From Agromyces salentinus (lineage in GTDB: Bacteria; Actinomycetota; Actinomycetes; Actinomycetales; Microbacteriaceae): 64,000 bases of DNA. The notes under the pieces were generated by a model. It had not been told where the DNA came from and made no database searches. It saw only the letters and a program-made list of their open reading frames with translations. This document shows positions 8,391-15,647 of the stretch, one piece after another (position 1 is the stretch's first letter; every line of letters starts with the position of its first letter). The position numbers and the translations under genes are program-made. The stretch spans positions 1 through 64,000 of the forward strand of contig NZ_WBIR01000018.1 in NCBI RefSeq assembly GCF_009749395.1, given 5' to 3'.

Positions 8391-9625
8391 GCGCGGATCA
8401 CCGCGAACCCCTCCCGCACGAGCCGGCGGGCCACGACGACGGCGCTCTCGGCGTCGAGTCCGGGCAGGTCGCCGACGACGACCCGCCCGCCCTCGAGCAC
8501 GTGGCGCAGGGCCGGCTCGGCCTCGACGGGCAGCGAGAGCGTCTTCGCCGTCGACACGAGGCGGACGCGGTCGCCGTCGGCCTCGACGCGCGCGCGAAGC
8601 GAGTCGCGCAGGCCGATCGTCGTCGATGCGTCGAGGCGCGCGAGCGCGGCCAGGGTCGCCAGGGGCGCGATCGGCTCGGGGCGGATGTCCCGCTCGAACC
8701 GCTCCGCGAGGGTCCCGGCCGTGGCCGCGGCATCCGCCTGCTCAATGAGTTCCGCGAGGGCCTCGGCGGTCTCGCGCAGGATCGCGGCCGCCTGGGCCGG
8801 GTCGTCGAAGTCGACGCCGAGCGGGAGCGATGCGCGCAGGCGCTCGCTGTCGCCGACGCGGGCGACGAGGGCGCCGACCACGTCGGCATGCGTGTAGGCC
8901 GACATGCCGATCGTCAGGTGCACCGAGGTGGCGTCGCCGCCGGCCGTGGCCGAGTGGATCCAGCCGCGCGGCAGGTAGAGGGCGTCGCCCGGTCGAAGCA
9001 CGGCGTCGATCACGGGCTCCTCGCGCGCGGCGGCGGCCACGGCCTCGCGGTGCCCGCTCCAGGGCTGCGAGCTCAGCGGGTCGCGGTGCACCGGGGCGTG
9101 GATGCGCCAGTGCTTCTCACCCGAGATCTGCAGCACGAACACGTCGTGCGTGTCGTAGTGGGGGTCGAAGCCCTGCGCCGCCGGCGGCGTGACGTAGGCG
9201 TTGACCTGCACCGGATGCCGCAGCTCGTCGACGAGCTCCCGCGTGAAGTCGATGACGGGCGGCCAGAGGCGGTGCAGCCCCTGCAGCACGATCGTCGCCC
9301 CTTCGGCGAACCGGTCGAAGACGCGCTCGCTCGAGACCTGGTCGCCGACCTCGGCGCCGAACCCGCCCGACGCCGTGTACGCCGATGCCGGGAGCACCGT
9401 GCCGTCGCGGGCCATCCGCATGAACGGCGTGCGCACGCCGCGACGGGTGACGAGCTCATCGACGGCGTCGGCGCTGAAGAGGTCGTCGAATCCGGCGGGG
9501 AGCTCCGCCGCACGCGACAGCAGCGCACTGCGCCCCCACACCTCGTCGGCGAACCGCTCGGCGGGCATGGCGACGCAGCGCGACAGCGCGGGCCGGTTCC
9601 CCGGCCCGCGCCCGCCTGCGACCAT
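8387..9625 (-). CDS. JmjC-domain cupin oxygenase (ROX-like)
   Basis: Fe(II)/2-oxoglutarate oxygenase of the bacterial JmjC class, related to ribosomal-protein hydroxylases, 412 residues. The iron-binding triad is complete with this start: H156-Y-D158 in FDPHYDTHDVFVLQ and H224 in PRGWIHSATAG. VNAYVTPPAAQGF and KHWRIHAP flank the active site as in the family. The start codon shares one base with the stop of the upstream repeat peptide (TGATG), so translation is coupled. Bacterial members hydroxylate Arg or His of proteins. The neighbouring His/Asp-rich peptide is therefore an attractive substrate, but that is inference. Confidence 0.88.
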   Translation of the reverse strand: MVAGGRGPGNRPALSRCVAMPAERFADEVWGRSALLSRAAELPAGFDDLFSADAVDELVTRRGVRTPFMRMARDGTVLPASAYTASGGFGAEVGDQVSSERVFDRFAEGATIVLQGLHRLWPPVIDFTRELVDELRHPVQVNAYVTPPAAQGFDPHYDTHDVFVLQISGEKHWRIHAPVHRDPLSSQPWSGHREAVAAAAREEPVIDAVLRPGDALYLPRGWIHSATAGGDATSVHLTIGMSAYTHADVVGALVARVGDSERLRASLPLGVDFDDPAQAAAILRETAEALAELIEQADAAATAGTLAERFERDIRPEPIAPLATLAALARLDASTTIGLRDSLRARVEADGDRVRLVSTAKTLSLPVEAEPALRHVLEGGRVVVGDLPGLDAESAVVVARRLVREGFAVIRA

Positions 9626-9849
9626 CAGGCCGATCCGTCGGCGCCGCCGTCGTGCCCCTCGGGGTTCGCGCCGCCGTCGGCGGTGCCCTCACCGGCATCG
9701 GCCGAGCCGTCGGCCCCGCCGTCGTGGCCGTGCGGGTTCGCGCCGCCGTCGGCCGCCCCCTCGCCTGCGCCGCCGGTGCCCTTCGGCTCCGCGATGCCCT
9801 CGCGGCCCTCCTTCGGCTCGAGCGTGATGTCTTCGTCTCCGATGGACAT
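9625..9849 (-). CDS. Short Asp/Gly/Ala-rich repeat peptide (possible modified-peptide precursor)
   Basis: 74 residues. A distinct N-terminal part (MSIGDEDITLEPKEGREG) is followed by two 24-residue repeats rich in Gly, Ala, Asp and His, each containing ADGGANP(H/E)GHDGGADGSA. A good ribosome site (GGAAGGGGGA) precedes the ATG by 6 bp, which argues that it is a real gene. There is no signal peptide, membrane segment or cysteine. It is first in a coupled operon with a JmjC oxygenase, an Fe-S ferredoxin-like protein and a flavoprotein. An N-terminal leader plus repeated core followed by oxidative enzymes is the layout of some RiPP precursors. A structural or metal-binding peptide is the alternative. 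Confidence 0.75.
   Translation of the reverse strand: MSIGDEDITLEPKEGREGIAEPKGTGGAGEGAADGGANPHGHDGGADGSADAGEGTADGGANPEGHDGGADGSA
9629..9772 (-). repeat. Two 72-bp direct repeats inside the peptide gene
   Basis: Two tandem, in-frame copies (9629-9700 and 9701-9772) of a 72-bp unit encode the 24-residue repeats of the small peptide. Differences between copies are mostly single bases. The period is a multiple of three, so copy number could change without breaking the frame. Confidence 0.75.
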
Positions 9850-9901
9850 GCCGTCCCCCTTCCGGTTCGCCGCGACCCGGCGCCGCGGCTCGTCTGCGGC
9901 C

Positions 9902-9907
9902 AGCGTA
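9902..9907 (-). promoter_or_regulatory. Possible -10 box for the repeat-peptide operon
   Basis: On the minus strand TACGCT fits the actinobacterial -10 pattern TANNNT and lies about 50 bp upstream of the peptide start. No convincing -35 hexamer is seen at the right distance. Confidence 0.4.
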
Positions 9908-9965
9908 GCGAGCCGGGTGCCGAGCGGCCACGGGTTGACAGCGGTGGCCGCGGCGGGCGACCGGA

Positions 9966-10075
9966 TGCGGAGAGCGCTCGGCCGGAGAGCGCTCGGCCGC
10001 CGGGCGCTCAGCCGGCGGCACTCACCCGCCGGGCGCTCAGCCGGCGGGCGCTCAGCCGGCGGGCGCGTCGGGCAC
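9966..10075. repeat. 15-bp tandem repeat, about seven units
   Basis: The core GCGCTC (or close variants GCACTC, GCGCGTC) recurs at 9974, 9989, 10004, 10018, 10033, 10048 and 10063, a 15-bp period with one 14-bp step. Consensus unit is about GCGCTCAGCCGGCGG. The array runs from the spacer into the last codons of the TetR gene (stop at 10052), so expansion could alter that protein's C-terminus. The rest of the 9850-10051 spacer holds no gene. Confidence 0.7.
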
Positions 10076-10636
10076 GACGGCCGCGACGATCGAGTCGACG
10101 ACCGCGGCGACGGCGTCGGCGCCCAGGAGCTCCGGCATCGTGAGGTGGTCGAGCAGGAGCCCGCTCATGGCGAGGTAGAGCACGAGGGCGGTCGACCGGT
10201 CGCCGGGGAAGCCGTGATCGACGTGGTCGGACGTCGCGAGGGCGAGGTTGCCGGCGAACTGCCGGGTCACGGTCGGCGCGACGTGCGGGTTCCTCGTCGC
10301 CTCGAGCCGCAGTTCGAGCAGCGCGAGATGCGCGGCACGATCGCCGATGGCGCGTTCGACGAGCCACACCATGAGTCCGCGCTCGCCCTCGCGCGTCGGC
10401 TCGACGGCCATGCGCCTCGCCGCCTCCTCGGGGTCGGGTGCGAGCCTGGCGAACACGTGCTCGGCCAGCTCGGCCAGCAGTTGGTCGCGCGACGCGAAGT
10501 AGTTGGATGCCGTGCCGGCCGGGACCCCCGCCGCTCGGTCGACGGCGCCGAACGTGAGCCCTCGACCGCCCTCGACCGCGATCACCTCGACCGCGGCATC
10601 CAGCAGGCGCTGCCGTCGTTCCGCGTTCCTCGCCAT
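10052..10636 (-). CDS. TetR-family transcriptional regulator
   Basis: 194 residues. The N-terminal helix-turn-helix is clear (RRQRLLDAAVEVIAVEGG, then LTFGAVDRAAGVPAGTASNYF), followed by an all-helical ligand domain. Start chosen at ATG 10636 (MARNAERRQ). It is divergent from the RibD-like reductase gene, and the shared spacer holds two related palindromes (10666-10680, 10720-10740). It therefore probably represses itself and the reductase. The 3' end is built from a 15-bp tandem repeat. The ligand is unknown. Confidence 0.9.
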   Translation of the reverse strand: MARNAERRQRLLDAAVEVIAVEGGRGLTFGAVDRAAGVPAGTASNYFASRDQLLAELAEHVFARLAPDPEEAARRMAVEPTREGERGLMVWLVERAIGDRAAHLALLELRLEATRNPHVAPTVTRQFAGNLALATSDHVDHGFPGDRSTALVLYLAMSGLLLDHLTMPELLGADAVAAVVDSIVAAVVPDAPAG

Positions 10637-10665
10637 GGCCGCCCCGTCCTCGTGCCGAACGACTC

Positions 10666-10740
10666 CAACCGTAGTGGTCGAAGCGGTCGGCCGCCTCTGC
10701 ATCACCCTTCCCACCGGAACAACTACGGCTATAGTGGTTG
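10666..10740. promoter_or_regulatory. Probable TetR operators and promoter
   Basis: A 21-bp imperfect palindrome at 10720-10740 (half-sites CAACTACG and AGTGGTTG) covers TATAGT at 10730-10735, a good -10 box for the gene at 10766. A related shorter palindrome, CAACCGTAGTGGTCG, lies at 10666-10680 near the regulator's own start. Shared half-sites and overlap with the -10 box fit repression in both directions. Confidence 0.65.
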
Positions 10741-10765
10741 AGTTCGATTCCGACGCGAAGGACCC

Positions 10766-11407
10766 ATGCGAAACCTCACGTACTACATCTCGCTCTCCAT
10801 CGATGGCTTCATCTCCGGCCCCGACGACGAGGTCGACTTCTTCCCCGGCTCCGACGAGTACATGGCCTGGATGGTCGGCGACTACGGCGACGCCCTGCCC
10901 TCGCACGCGCGGGCGCAGCTCGGCATCGCGGATGCTCCGCTCACGCGCTTCGACACCGTCGTGATGGGTCGGCGCACCTACGAGCCCGGTCTCCAGCTCG
11001 GCATCACCTCGCCGTACGCGCACCTGCGCCAGTTCGTCGTCTCGAGCAGCCTGGAACAGCTCGACCCGGCGGTCACGATGGTGACGGGTGACCCGATCGC
11101 CGCCGTGCAGGCCCTGAAGGAGGAGGACTCGCCGTTCGACATCTACCTCGCGGGCGGCGGCGTTCTCGCCGGCCAGCTGCTCGACGAGATCGACCGGCTC
11201 GTGATCAAGCGCTACCCGGTGGTCGCCGGCGCGGGCCGGCCCGCCTTCGGTCCCGAGTTCAGCCCGACCGCGTTCGCACTCGATGAGGTGCGCTCGTTCG
11301 AGGGCGGCAACGTGGTCGAGTGGTATTCGCGGATCCGGTCGGATGCCGCGGAGCCGGAAGCGGAGTCCGAGCCCGAGTCGCGCCCCGCGCCCGGGCCCGC
11401 AGCATGA
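10766..11407 (+). CDS. Dihydrofolate reductase-like (RibD C-terminal domain) protein
   Basis: 213 residues with the RibD C-terminal/DHFR fold: N-terminal YYISLSIDGFISG, VVMGRRTYEPG, a central FVVSSSLEQL, and IYLAGGGVLAGQLLDEIDRLVIKRYPVVAGAG containing the nucleotide-binding glycines. Such proteins are NADPH-dependent reductases of uncertain substrate. The last 25 residues are a Glu/Pro/Ala-rich tail outside the domain. The gene is divergent from a TetR regulator with operators over its promoter. Its stop overlaps the start of a broken acetyltransferase gene. Confidence 0.88.
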   Translation: MRNLTYYISLSIDGFISGPDDEVDFFPGSDEYMAWMVGDYGDALPSHARAQLGIADAPLTRFDTVVMGRRTYEPGLQLGITSPYAHLRQFVVSSSLEQLDPAVTMVTGDPIAAVQALKEEDSPFDIYLAGGGVLAGQLLDEIDRLVIKRYPVVAGAGRPAFGPEFSPTAFALDEVRSFEGGNVVEWYSRIRSDAAEPEAESEPESRPAPGPAA

Positions 11408-11670
11408 GCATCACCTTCGACATCCGGCACCTCGCCGGCACGCAAGAGATCGAGCTCTTCAACCGCTTCCCGTACCCGCTGAACGACGAGATCGCCGACG
11501 ACCTCGAGCGTGGCCGCCGACGCCCCGAACGGACCTGGCTCGCCGTGCGCGGCGATCGCCTGCTCGGCCGGCTCGCGCTCTGGAGCCCACGGGACGTTCG
11601 AACGGCTCGTCAACCTGGCGTGGGACTGATCGGAAGGTTCCCGGCATCACCGGCGTTGTCCACAGCATGA
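11404..11670 (+). pseudogene. N-terminal remnant of a GNAT acetyltransferase gene
   Basis: An ATG overlapping the previous stop opens a frame of 88 codons. Its first 60 residues (MSITFDIRHLAGTQEIELFN, then RTWLAVRGDRLLGRLALWS) look like the start of a GNAT acetyltransferase. It then turns into composition-poor sequence and runs into the next gene's start. Just after the break, frame +1 (11582-11629) reads GAHGTFERLVNLAWD then stop, which looks like a natural protein C-terminus. This suggests an internal deletion joined the two ends of a longer gene and shifted the frame. An unrecognised small protein remains possible. Confidence 0.6.
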
Positions 11671-12695
11671 GAGCGATCGCGTACTCGAAGACCGGTGACT
11701 CCTCCGTGCTGCGGCTCGTCGAACGCGAGGCGCCCGGACCCGGGGCGGGCGAGGTGCGCGTGCGCATCGTCGTCTCGGGCGTGAACCCGACCGACTGGAA
11801 GGCGCGGGCCGGGTCCCGCGCGGGGCAGCCGCTGCCGTTCGCCGAGGTGGTGCCGAACCAGGACGGTGCCGGCGTCGTCGACGCGGTCGGGCCCGGCGTC
11901 GTGGGTCTTACGGTCGGCGACCGGGTCTGGGCCTACCTCGCCGCGCACGAGCGCCCGACCGGCACGGCGCAGGAGTTCGCGATCCTGCCGGCGGATCGCA
12001 TCGTGCACCTCCCGGATGCCGCGGGCTTCGAGCTCGGCGCCTCGCTCGGCGTGCCCGCGATGACCGCGCACCGCGCGCTGACCGTCTCCGAGGCGGGCCC
12101 GTCGCGTCTCGGACCCGGCGCCCTCGACGGCCGGACGGTGCTCGTCGCCGGCGGGGCCGGTGCCGTCGGGCATGCCGCCATCCAGCTGGCCCGCTGGGCG
12201 GGGGCCACCGTCATCACGACGGTGAGCTCGCCCGAGAAGGCGGCGCTCGCGACGGCGGCCGGGGCGCACCACGTGGTGGACTACCGGGCCACCGATGCCA
12301 CGGCGGCGATCCGTGCCCTCGCGCCCGACGGCGTCGACCAGGTCGTCGAGGTCTCCCCCGCGCGCAACGCCGAGCTGAATGCCCGCGTGATCGCCAACCA
12401 CGGATCCATCGCCGTCTACGCGACCGATGGCGGCGGCGAGATGACCCTCGACGTGCGGCATCACTTCGCGCTGAACGTGCGCTACCAGTTCCTGCTGCTC
12501 TACACCGTCGGCCGGGAGGCGCTCACCGCCGCGGCGGAGGACATCGTGCACGCCGTCGCCGACGGCGCGCTGCCCGTCGGCGAGGACGCCGGGCTGCCGC
12601 TCACGCGCTTCCCGCTGGAGCGCGCCGCCGCGGCGCATGACGCCGTCGAGGCCGGCACGATCGGCAAGGTGCTCATCGACGTCTCCGCCGCCTGA
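11667..12695 (+). CDS. Quinone oxidoreductase-like NADPH dehydrogenase (zinc-free MDR family)
   Basis: 342 residues. N-terminal GroES-like fold (MRAIAYSKTGDSSVLRLVER; VSGVNPTDWKARAG) and a central Rossmann domain with VLVAGGAGAVGHAAIQLARW. The zinc-ligand cysteines of alcohol dehydrogenases are absent, which fits the quinone-reductase branch. The C-terminus ends AHDAVEAGTIGKVLIDV, typical of the family. The ATG overlaps the tail of the acetyltransferase remnant. It probably reduces quinones or reactive carbonyls; the substrate is not readable. Confidence 0.9.
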   Translation: MRAIAYSKTGDSSVLRLVEREAPGPGAGEVRVRIVVSGVNPTDWKARAGSRAGQPLPFAEVVPNQDGAGVVDAVGPGVVGLTVGDRVWAYLAAHERPTGTAQEFAILPADRIVHLPDAAGFELGASLGVPAMTAHRALTVSEAGPSRLGPGALDGRTVLVAGGAGAVGHAAIQLARWAGATVITTVSSPEKAALATAAGAHHVVDYRATDATAAIRALAPDGVDQVVEVSPARNAELNARVIANHGSIAVYATDGGGEMTLDVRHHFALNVRYQFLLLYTVGREALTAAAEDIVHAVADGALPVGEDAGLPLTRFPLERAAAAHDAVEAGTIGKVLIDVSAA

Positions 12696-12705
12696 GTCGG
12701 TGCGA

Positions 12706-13362
12706 TCAGCTCGCCAGGTGCGACACCTGCTCGACCACGAGCACGCCGGCGAGCACGACCATCGCGCCCCCGGAGACCCGTGACACCACGTTGAGCGCCG
12801 TGGGCCTGGCCCGCAGTACGGCCCGGGCACTCACACCCACGACCGAGTAGACGAGGGCGCAGCTGCCCACGAAGATGAGCCCGAGCACGGTGAGTTGCAC
12901 GGGAACGGGCCACGCGCCCGCGGCATCCGTGAACTGCGGCAACAGCACGACGAGGACGAGCAGGCCCTTCGGGTTCAATCCGCTGACGCCGGCGCCTTGG
13001 ACGAGGCGCAGCCAGGGGCGATCGACGGATGCCGCAGCAGCCGACACCTCCGCCTCCGCCGGGCCGCTCACCGCGGCGACGGCGGGCGGTTGGAGCAGGA
13101 CGCGGACGCCGAGCCATGCGAGGTAGCCGGCGGCCGCGAAGGTCAGCGCGACGAGCAGCCCGGGCAGCGCCGAGACCGCGGCGCCGACGCCCACCGCCAC
13201 GGCCGCCACGGCGGCGAGGTAACCGACGAGGATGCCCGCGAGCGAGGGCACGATCGAGCGGTCGCGCAGGCCCGCGGAGATGATGTACGCCCAGTCGGGC
13301 CCGGGCAGCACGACCATGAGGGTCATCATGCCCCAGCAGGCGAGCAGCAGCTCTGGGTTCAT
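12706..13362 (-). CDS. LysE/RhtB-family amino-acid exporter
   Basis: 218 residues, five to six hydrophobic segments, with the family signature LVVLPGPDWAYIISAGLRDR (here MVVLPGPDW) near the N-terminus and GLNPKGLLVLVVLLPQF in the middle. Start is ATG 13362 with GAGG eight bases upstream; a longer in-frame start would cross the control region. It is divergent from an Lrp/AsnC regulator, a standard pairing in which the regulator senses an amino acid and switches on export. The substrate amino acid is unknown. Confidence 0.92.
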   Translation of the reverse strand: MNPELLLACWGMMTLMVVLPGPDWAYIISAGLRDRSIVPSLAGILVGYLAAVAAVAVGVGAAVSALPGLLVALTFAAAGYLAWLGVRVLLQPPAVAAVSGPAEAEVSAAAASVDRPWLRLVQGAGVSGLNPKGLLVLVVLLPQFTDAAGAWPVPVQLTVLGLIFVGSCALVYSVVGVSARAVLRARPTALNVVSRVSGGAMVVLAGVLVVEQVSHLAS

Positions 13363-13440
13363 CGGAGGCCTCGTTTCGTTCGACACGACGAACCTAGGCA
13401 ACATCCGGCGGAAAAGGCTTGCGAAGATCTCCACGCAGAG

Positions 13441-13452
13441 CCACTGCAGTGG
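13441..13452. promoter_or_regulatory. Perfect 12-bp palindrome, candidate Lrp operator
   Basis: CCACTGCAGTGG lies in the 103-bp divergent gap between the exporter and Lrp-type regulator genes and runs straight into the regulator's ribosome site (GGAAGGA). A bound regulator there would block its own translation start region. Confidence 0.55.
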
Positions 13453-13465
13453 AAGGATTCACCCC

Positions 13466-13918
13466 ATGGACGCCATCGATCGACGAATCCTTTCGGAACT
13501 GCAGCAGGACGGCCGACTGAGCCTCACCGACCTCGCCGACCGGGTGCAACTCAGCATGTCGCCGACGCATCGCCGGCTCCGCGCCCTTGAGGCGTCCGGC
13601 GCCATCACCGGGTACCGGGCCGTGATCGACCCCGAGGTCGTCGGACTCGGCTTCGGCGCCCTCGTCTTCGTCACGATGGAGCAGGCGAACCGCGCCACGA
13701 TCCCGGCCTTCGACGAGGCGGTCGCCGAGATCCCCGAGGTGATCCAGGCGCTGCGCCTCTTCGGCGATCCCGACTACCTGCTCCGTGTCGCCGTGCCCGG
13801 CCTGCCCGCATACCAGCGCCTGTGGGACGAGCGGCTCTCGGCACTGCCGGGCGTGCGCCGAGTCGAGTCGACCCTCGTCATGAAGGCCATCGTCGACGAC
13901 CGGCCGCTGCCGATCTAG
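13466..13918 (+). CDS. Lrp/AsnC-family transcriptional regulator
   Basis: 150 residues. The N-terminal helix-turn-helix begins MDAIDRRILSELQQDGRLSL and continues LADRVQLSMSPTHRRLRALEASGAI. The C-terminal RAM ligand domain includes VVGLGFGALVFVTMEQ and ALRLFGDPDYLLRVAV. Ribosome site GGAAGGA is 9 bp upstream of the ATG. The divergent LysE exporter is the obvious target. Its stop overlaps the stop of the convergent ABC permease gene by 4 bp. Confidence 0.93.
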   Translation: MDAIDRRILSELQQDGRLSLTDLADRVQLSMSPTHRRLRALEASGAITGYRAVIDPEVVGLGFGALVFVTMEQANRATIPAFDEAVAEIPEVIQALRLFGDPDYLLRVAVPGLPAYQRLWDERLSALPGVRRVESTLVMKAIVDDRPLPI

Positions 13919-14691
13919 GCGTTGCGGCGTTTCACCCACACCGTCGTGAAGACGATGAGCGCGATCGTCCAGATCACGGATGAGATGGTGCCGGCGACGG
14001 GGTCGAGCTGCGAGGGGTCGGGAGTCAGGGCGAAGAAGTTGTCCGACGCCTTGCCCGGGAACGTGTCGCTGAAGAGCACGAACGCATCGAGCGGCACGAG
14101 GCTGATGCCGATGGGCACCAGGTAGAGGTAGCCGATGGCAACGCCGAGCGTGGCGATCGTGGAGCGGAACATGAGTCCGAGGCACGTCGCCGTGACGGCG
14201 AGGATCGCGGCGAGCAGCGCGGCCTCGCCGAGCACGCGCAGCACTTCGGGGTCGCCCAGGTCGGCGCCGCCGCCGTGCAACGCGATCGAGAGGCCGAGGC
14301 CCGTGAGCATGGCCACACCGCCGACCACTCCGCCGACGATCGCGGCGAGCAGCACCTTCGCGAGCACGAGCGGCGTGCGGGCGGGCACGGCGGCGAAGTA
14401 CACCGTGATCGCGTGATTGTCATGATCGGCCGTGGCGATGCCGGCGCCGACGAGCAGCACGAAAAGGCCGCAGGCCACGAAGCCGTTCGCGGCCGCCGCC
14501 ACCACGTTCTCACGAGTGGGATCGGAGACCACAGCCGACCAGAAGGCCACGAAAACGAGGAGCCCGACGACGGCCGCCGCGCTGAGCCACCATGACGAGC
14601 GCAGGGAGGCGAACTTCGAGAACTCCGAGGCGAACACGCCGCCGAACGTGACCCTCGAGCGTTCGAGGGCGCTGGTGTCGGTCGCGGTCAT
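13915..14691 (-). CDS. ABC-2 type transporter permease
   Basis: 258-residue membrane protein with about six hydrophobic segments (for example SSWWLSAAAVVGLLVFVAFW; AITVYFAAVPARTPLVLAK). It is the membrane partner of the ATPase encoded directly upstream (4-bp overlap). The length and the FAS-L-SSWW start match permeases of two-gene drug or lipid exporters in Actinobacteria. Substrate unknown. Its 3' end overlaps the convergent Lrp gene by 4 bp. Confidence 0.88.
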   Translation of the reverse strand: MTATDTSALERSRVTFGGVFASEFSKFASLRSSWWLSAAAVVGLLVFVAFWSAVVSDPTRENVVAAAANGFVACGLFVLLVGAGIATADHDNHAITVYFAAVPARTPLVLAKVLLAAIVGGVVGGVAMLTGLGLSIALHGGGADLGDPEVLRVLGEAALLAAILAVTATCLGLMFRSTIATLGVAIGYLYLVPIGISLVPLDAFVLFSDTFPGKASDNFFALTPDPSQLDPVAGTISSVIWTIALIVFTTVWVKRRNA

Positions 14692-15647
14692 CGTCGTGCT
14701 CCATCCTGCTCGGACCCGGTCGTGGGGCCGTGCGGGCCCGCGACCGTTCCTGCGGCGTATTCCTGGTCGTCCTTGGTGAGCGCGAGGAACGCGTCCTCGA
14801 GCGAGCCCTGCTGCGGGGTGAGCTCGAACAGCACGATCGAACCGGATGCCGCGAGCCGGCCGATCTGTTCGGCGGTCGCGTTCGTGACGAGCAGCGCCCC
14901 GTCAGGCGCGCGGCGGGTCGAGCCGCCGATGGTCCCGAGCGCTGCCGTGAGCTCCTCAGCCTGCGGGGTGCGCACGAGCACGTCGGACTGCGTGGCCCGC
15001 GCGATGACCTCGGTCACCGGCCCCTGCGTGATGAGGCGACCGCGGCCCATGACCACGAGGTGATCGGCCGTGAGCGCCATCTCGCTCATGAGGTGGCTCG
15101 AGACGAGCACCGTGCGTCCCATGGCCGCGAGGCTCTTCATGAGCTCGCGCACCCAGTGCACGCCGTCCGGGTCGAGGCCGTTGACGGGCTCGTCGAGCAC
15201 GAGCACCTGGGGGTCGCCGAGCAGTGCCCCGGCGATGCCGAGCCGCTGGCGCATCCCGAGGGAGTAGGTGCCGACGCGGCGCGACGAGGGTTCGACCATG
15301 CCGGTGAGGCGCAGCACTTCATCGACCCTCGAGCTCGGAATCCCGTTCGTCAGGGCGAGAGCCCGGAGGTGCGCACGGCCGGAACGGCCGGGGTGCAGCG
15401 CCGCGGGGTCGAGCAGCGCACCGAGCTCGTGCAACGGCCGCTCGGCGCGGCGGAAGTCGCCGCCGTTCACGCGCACGACGCCCTTCACCGGCCGATCGAG
15501 TCCGACGATCATGCGCATGGTCGTCGACTTGCCTGCGCCGTTCGGGCCGAGCAGACCGGTCACGGCCCCCTGACGGACGGTGAAGCTCACGTCATCGACC
15601 GCCGTCTTGTGCCCGAACACCTGGGTGAGTCCCTCGACCTCGATCAT
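14688..15647 (-). CDS. ABC transporter ATP-binding protein
   Basis: 319 residues. Walker A GPNGAGKS, an ABC signature written YSLGMRQRLGIAGALLG, Walker B VLVLDEPVNGLDP and switch His in VLVSSHLMSEM. After the ATPase domain comes a 90-residue C-terminal region (HRD-like) common in bacitracin/drug exporter ATPases. Start is ATG 15645-15647, overlapping the Nudix gene stop; its stop overlaps the permease start. The three genes form one translationally coupled unit. Confidence 0.93.
   Translation of the reverse strand: MIEVEGLTQVFGHKTAVDDVSFTVRQGAVTGLLGPNGAGKSTTMRMIVGLDRPVKGVVRVNGGDFRRAERPLHELGALLDPAALHPGRSGRAHLRALALTNGIPSSRVDEVLRLTGMVEPSSRRVGTYSLGMRQRLGIAGALLGDPQVLVLDEPVNGLDPDGVHWVRELMKSLAAMGRTVLVSSHLMSEMALTADHLVVMGRGRLITQGPVTEVIARATQSDVLVRTPQAEELTAALGTIGGSTRRAPDGALLVTNATAEQIGRLAASGSIVLFELTPQQGSLEDAFLALTKDDQEYAAGTVAGPHGPTTGSEQDGARR

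Noticed and set aside
9934-9940. TTGACA-like -35 box on the plus strand
   Set aside because: No -10 box or rightward gene follows; the spacer leads into convergent-side TetR sequence.
12889-13283. Possible small plus-strand genes opposite the LysE gene
   Set aside because: Translations are Arg/Ser/Pro-rich and lack any start signal; the LysE signature is on the minus strand.
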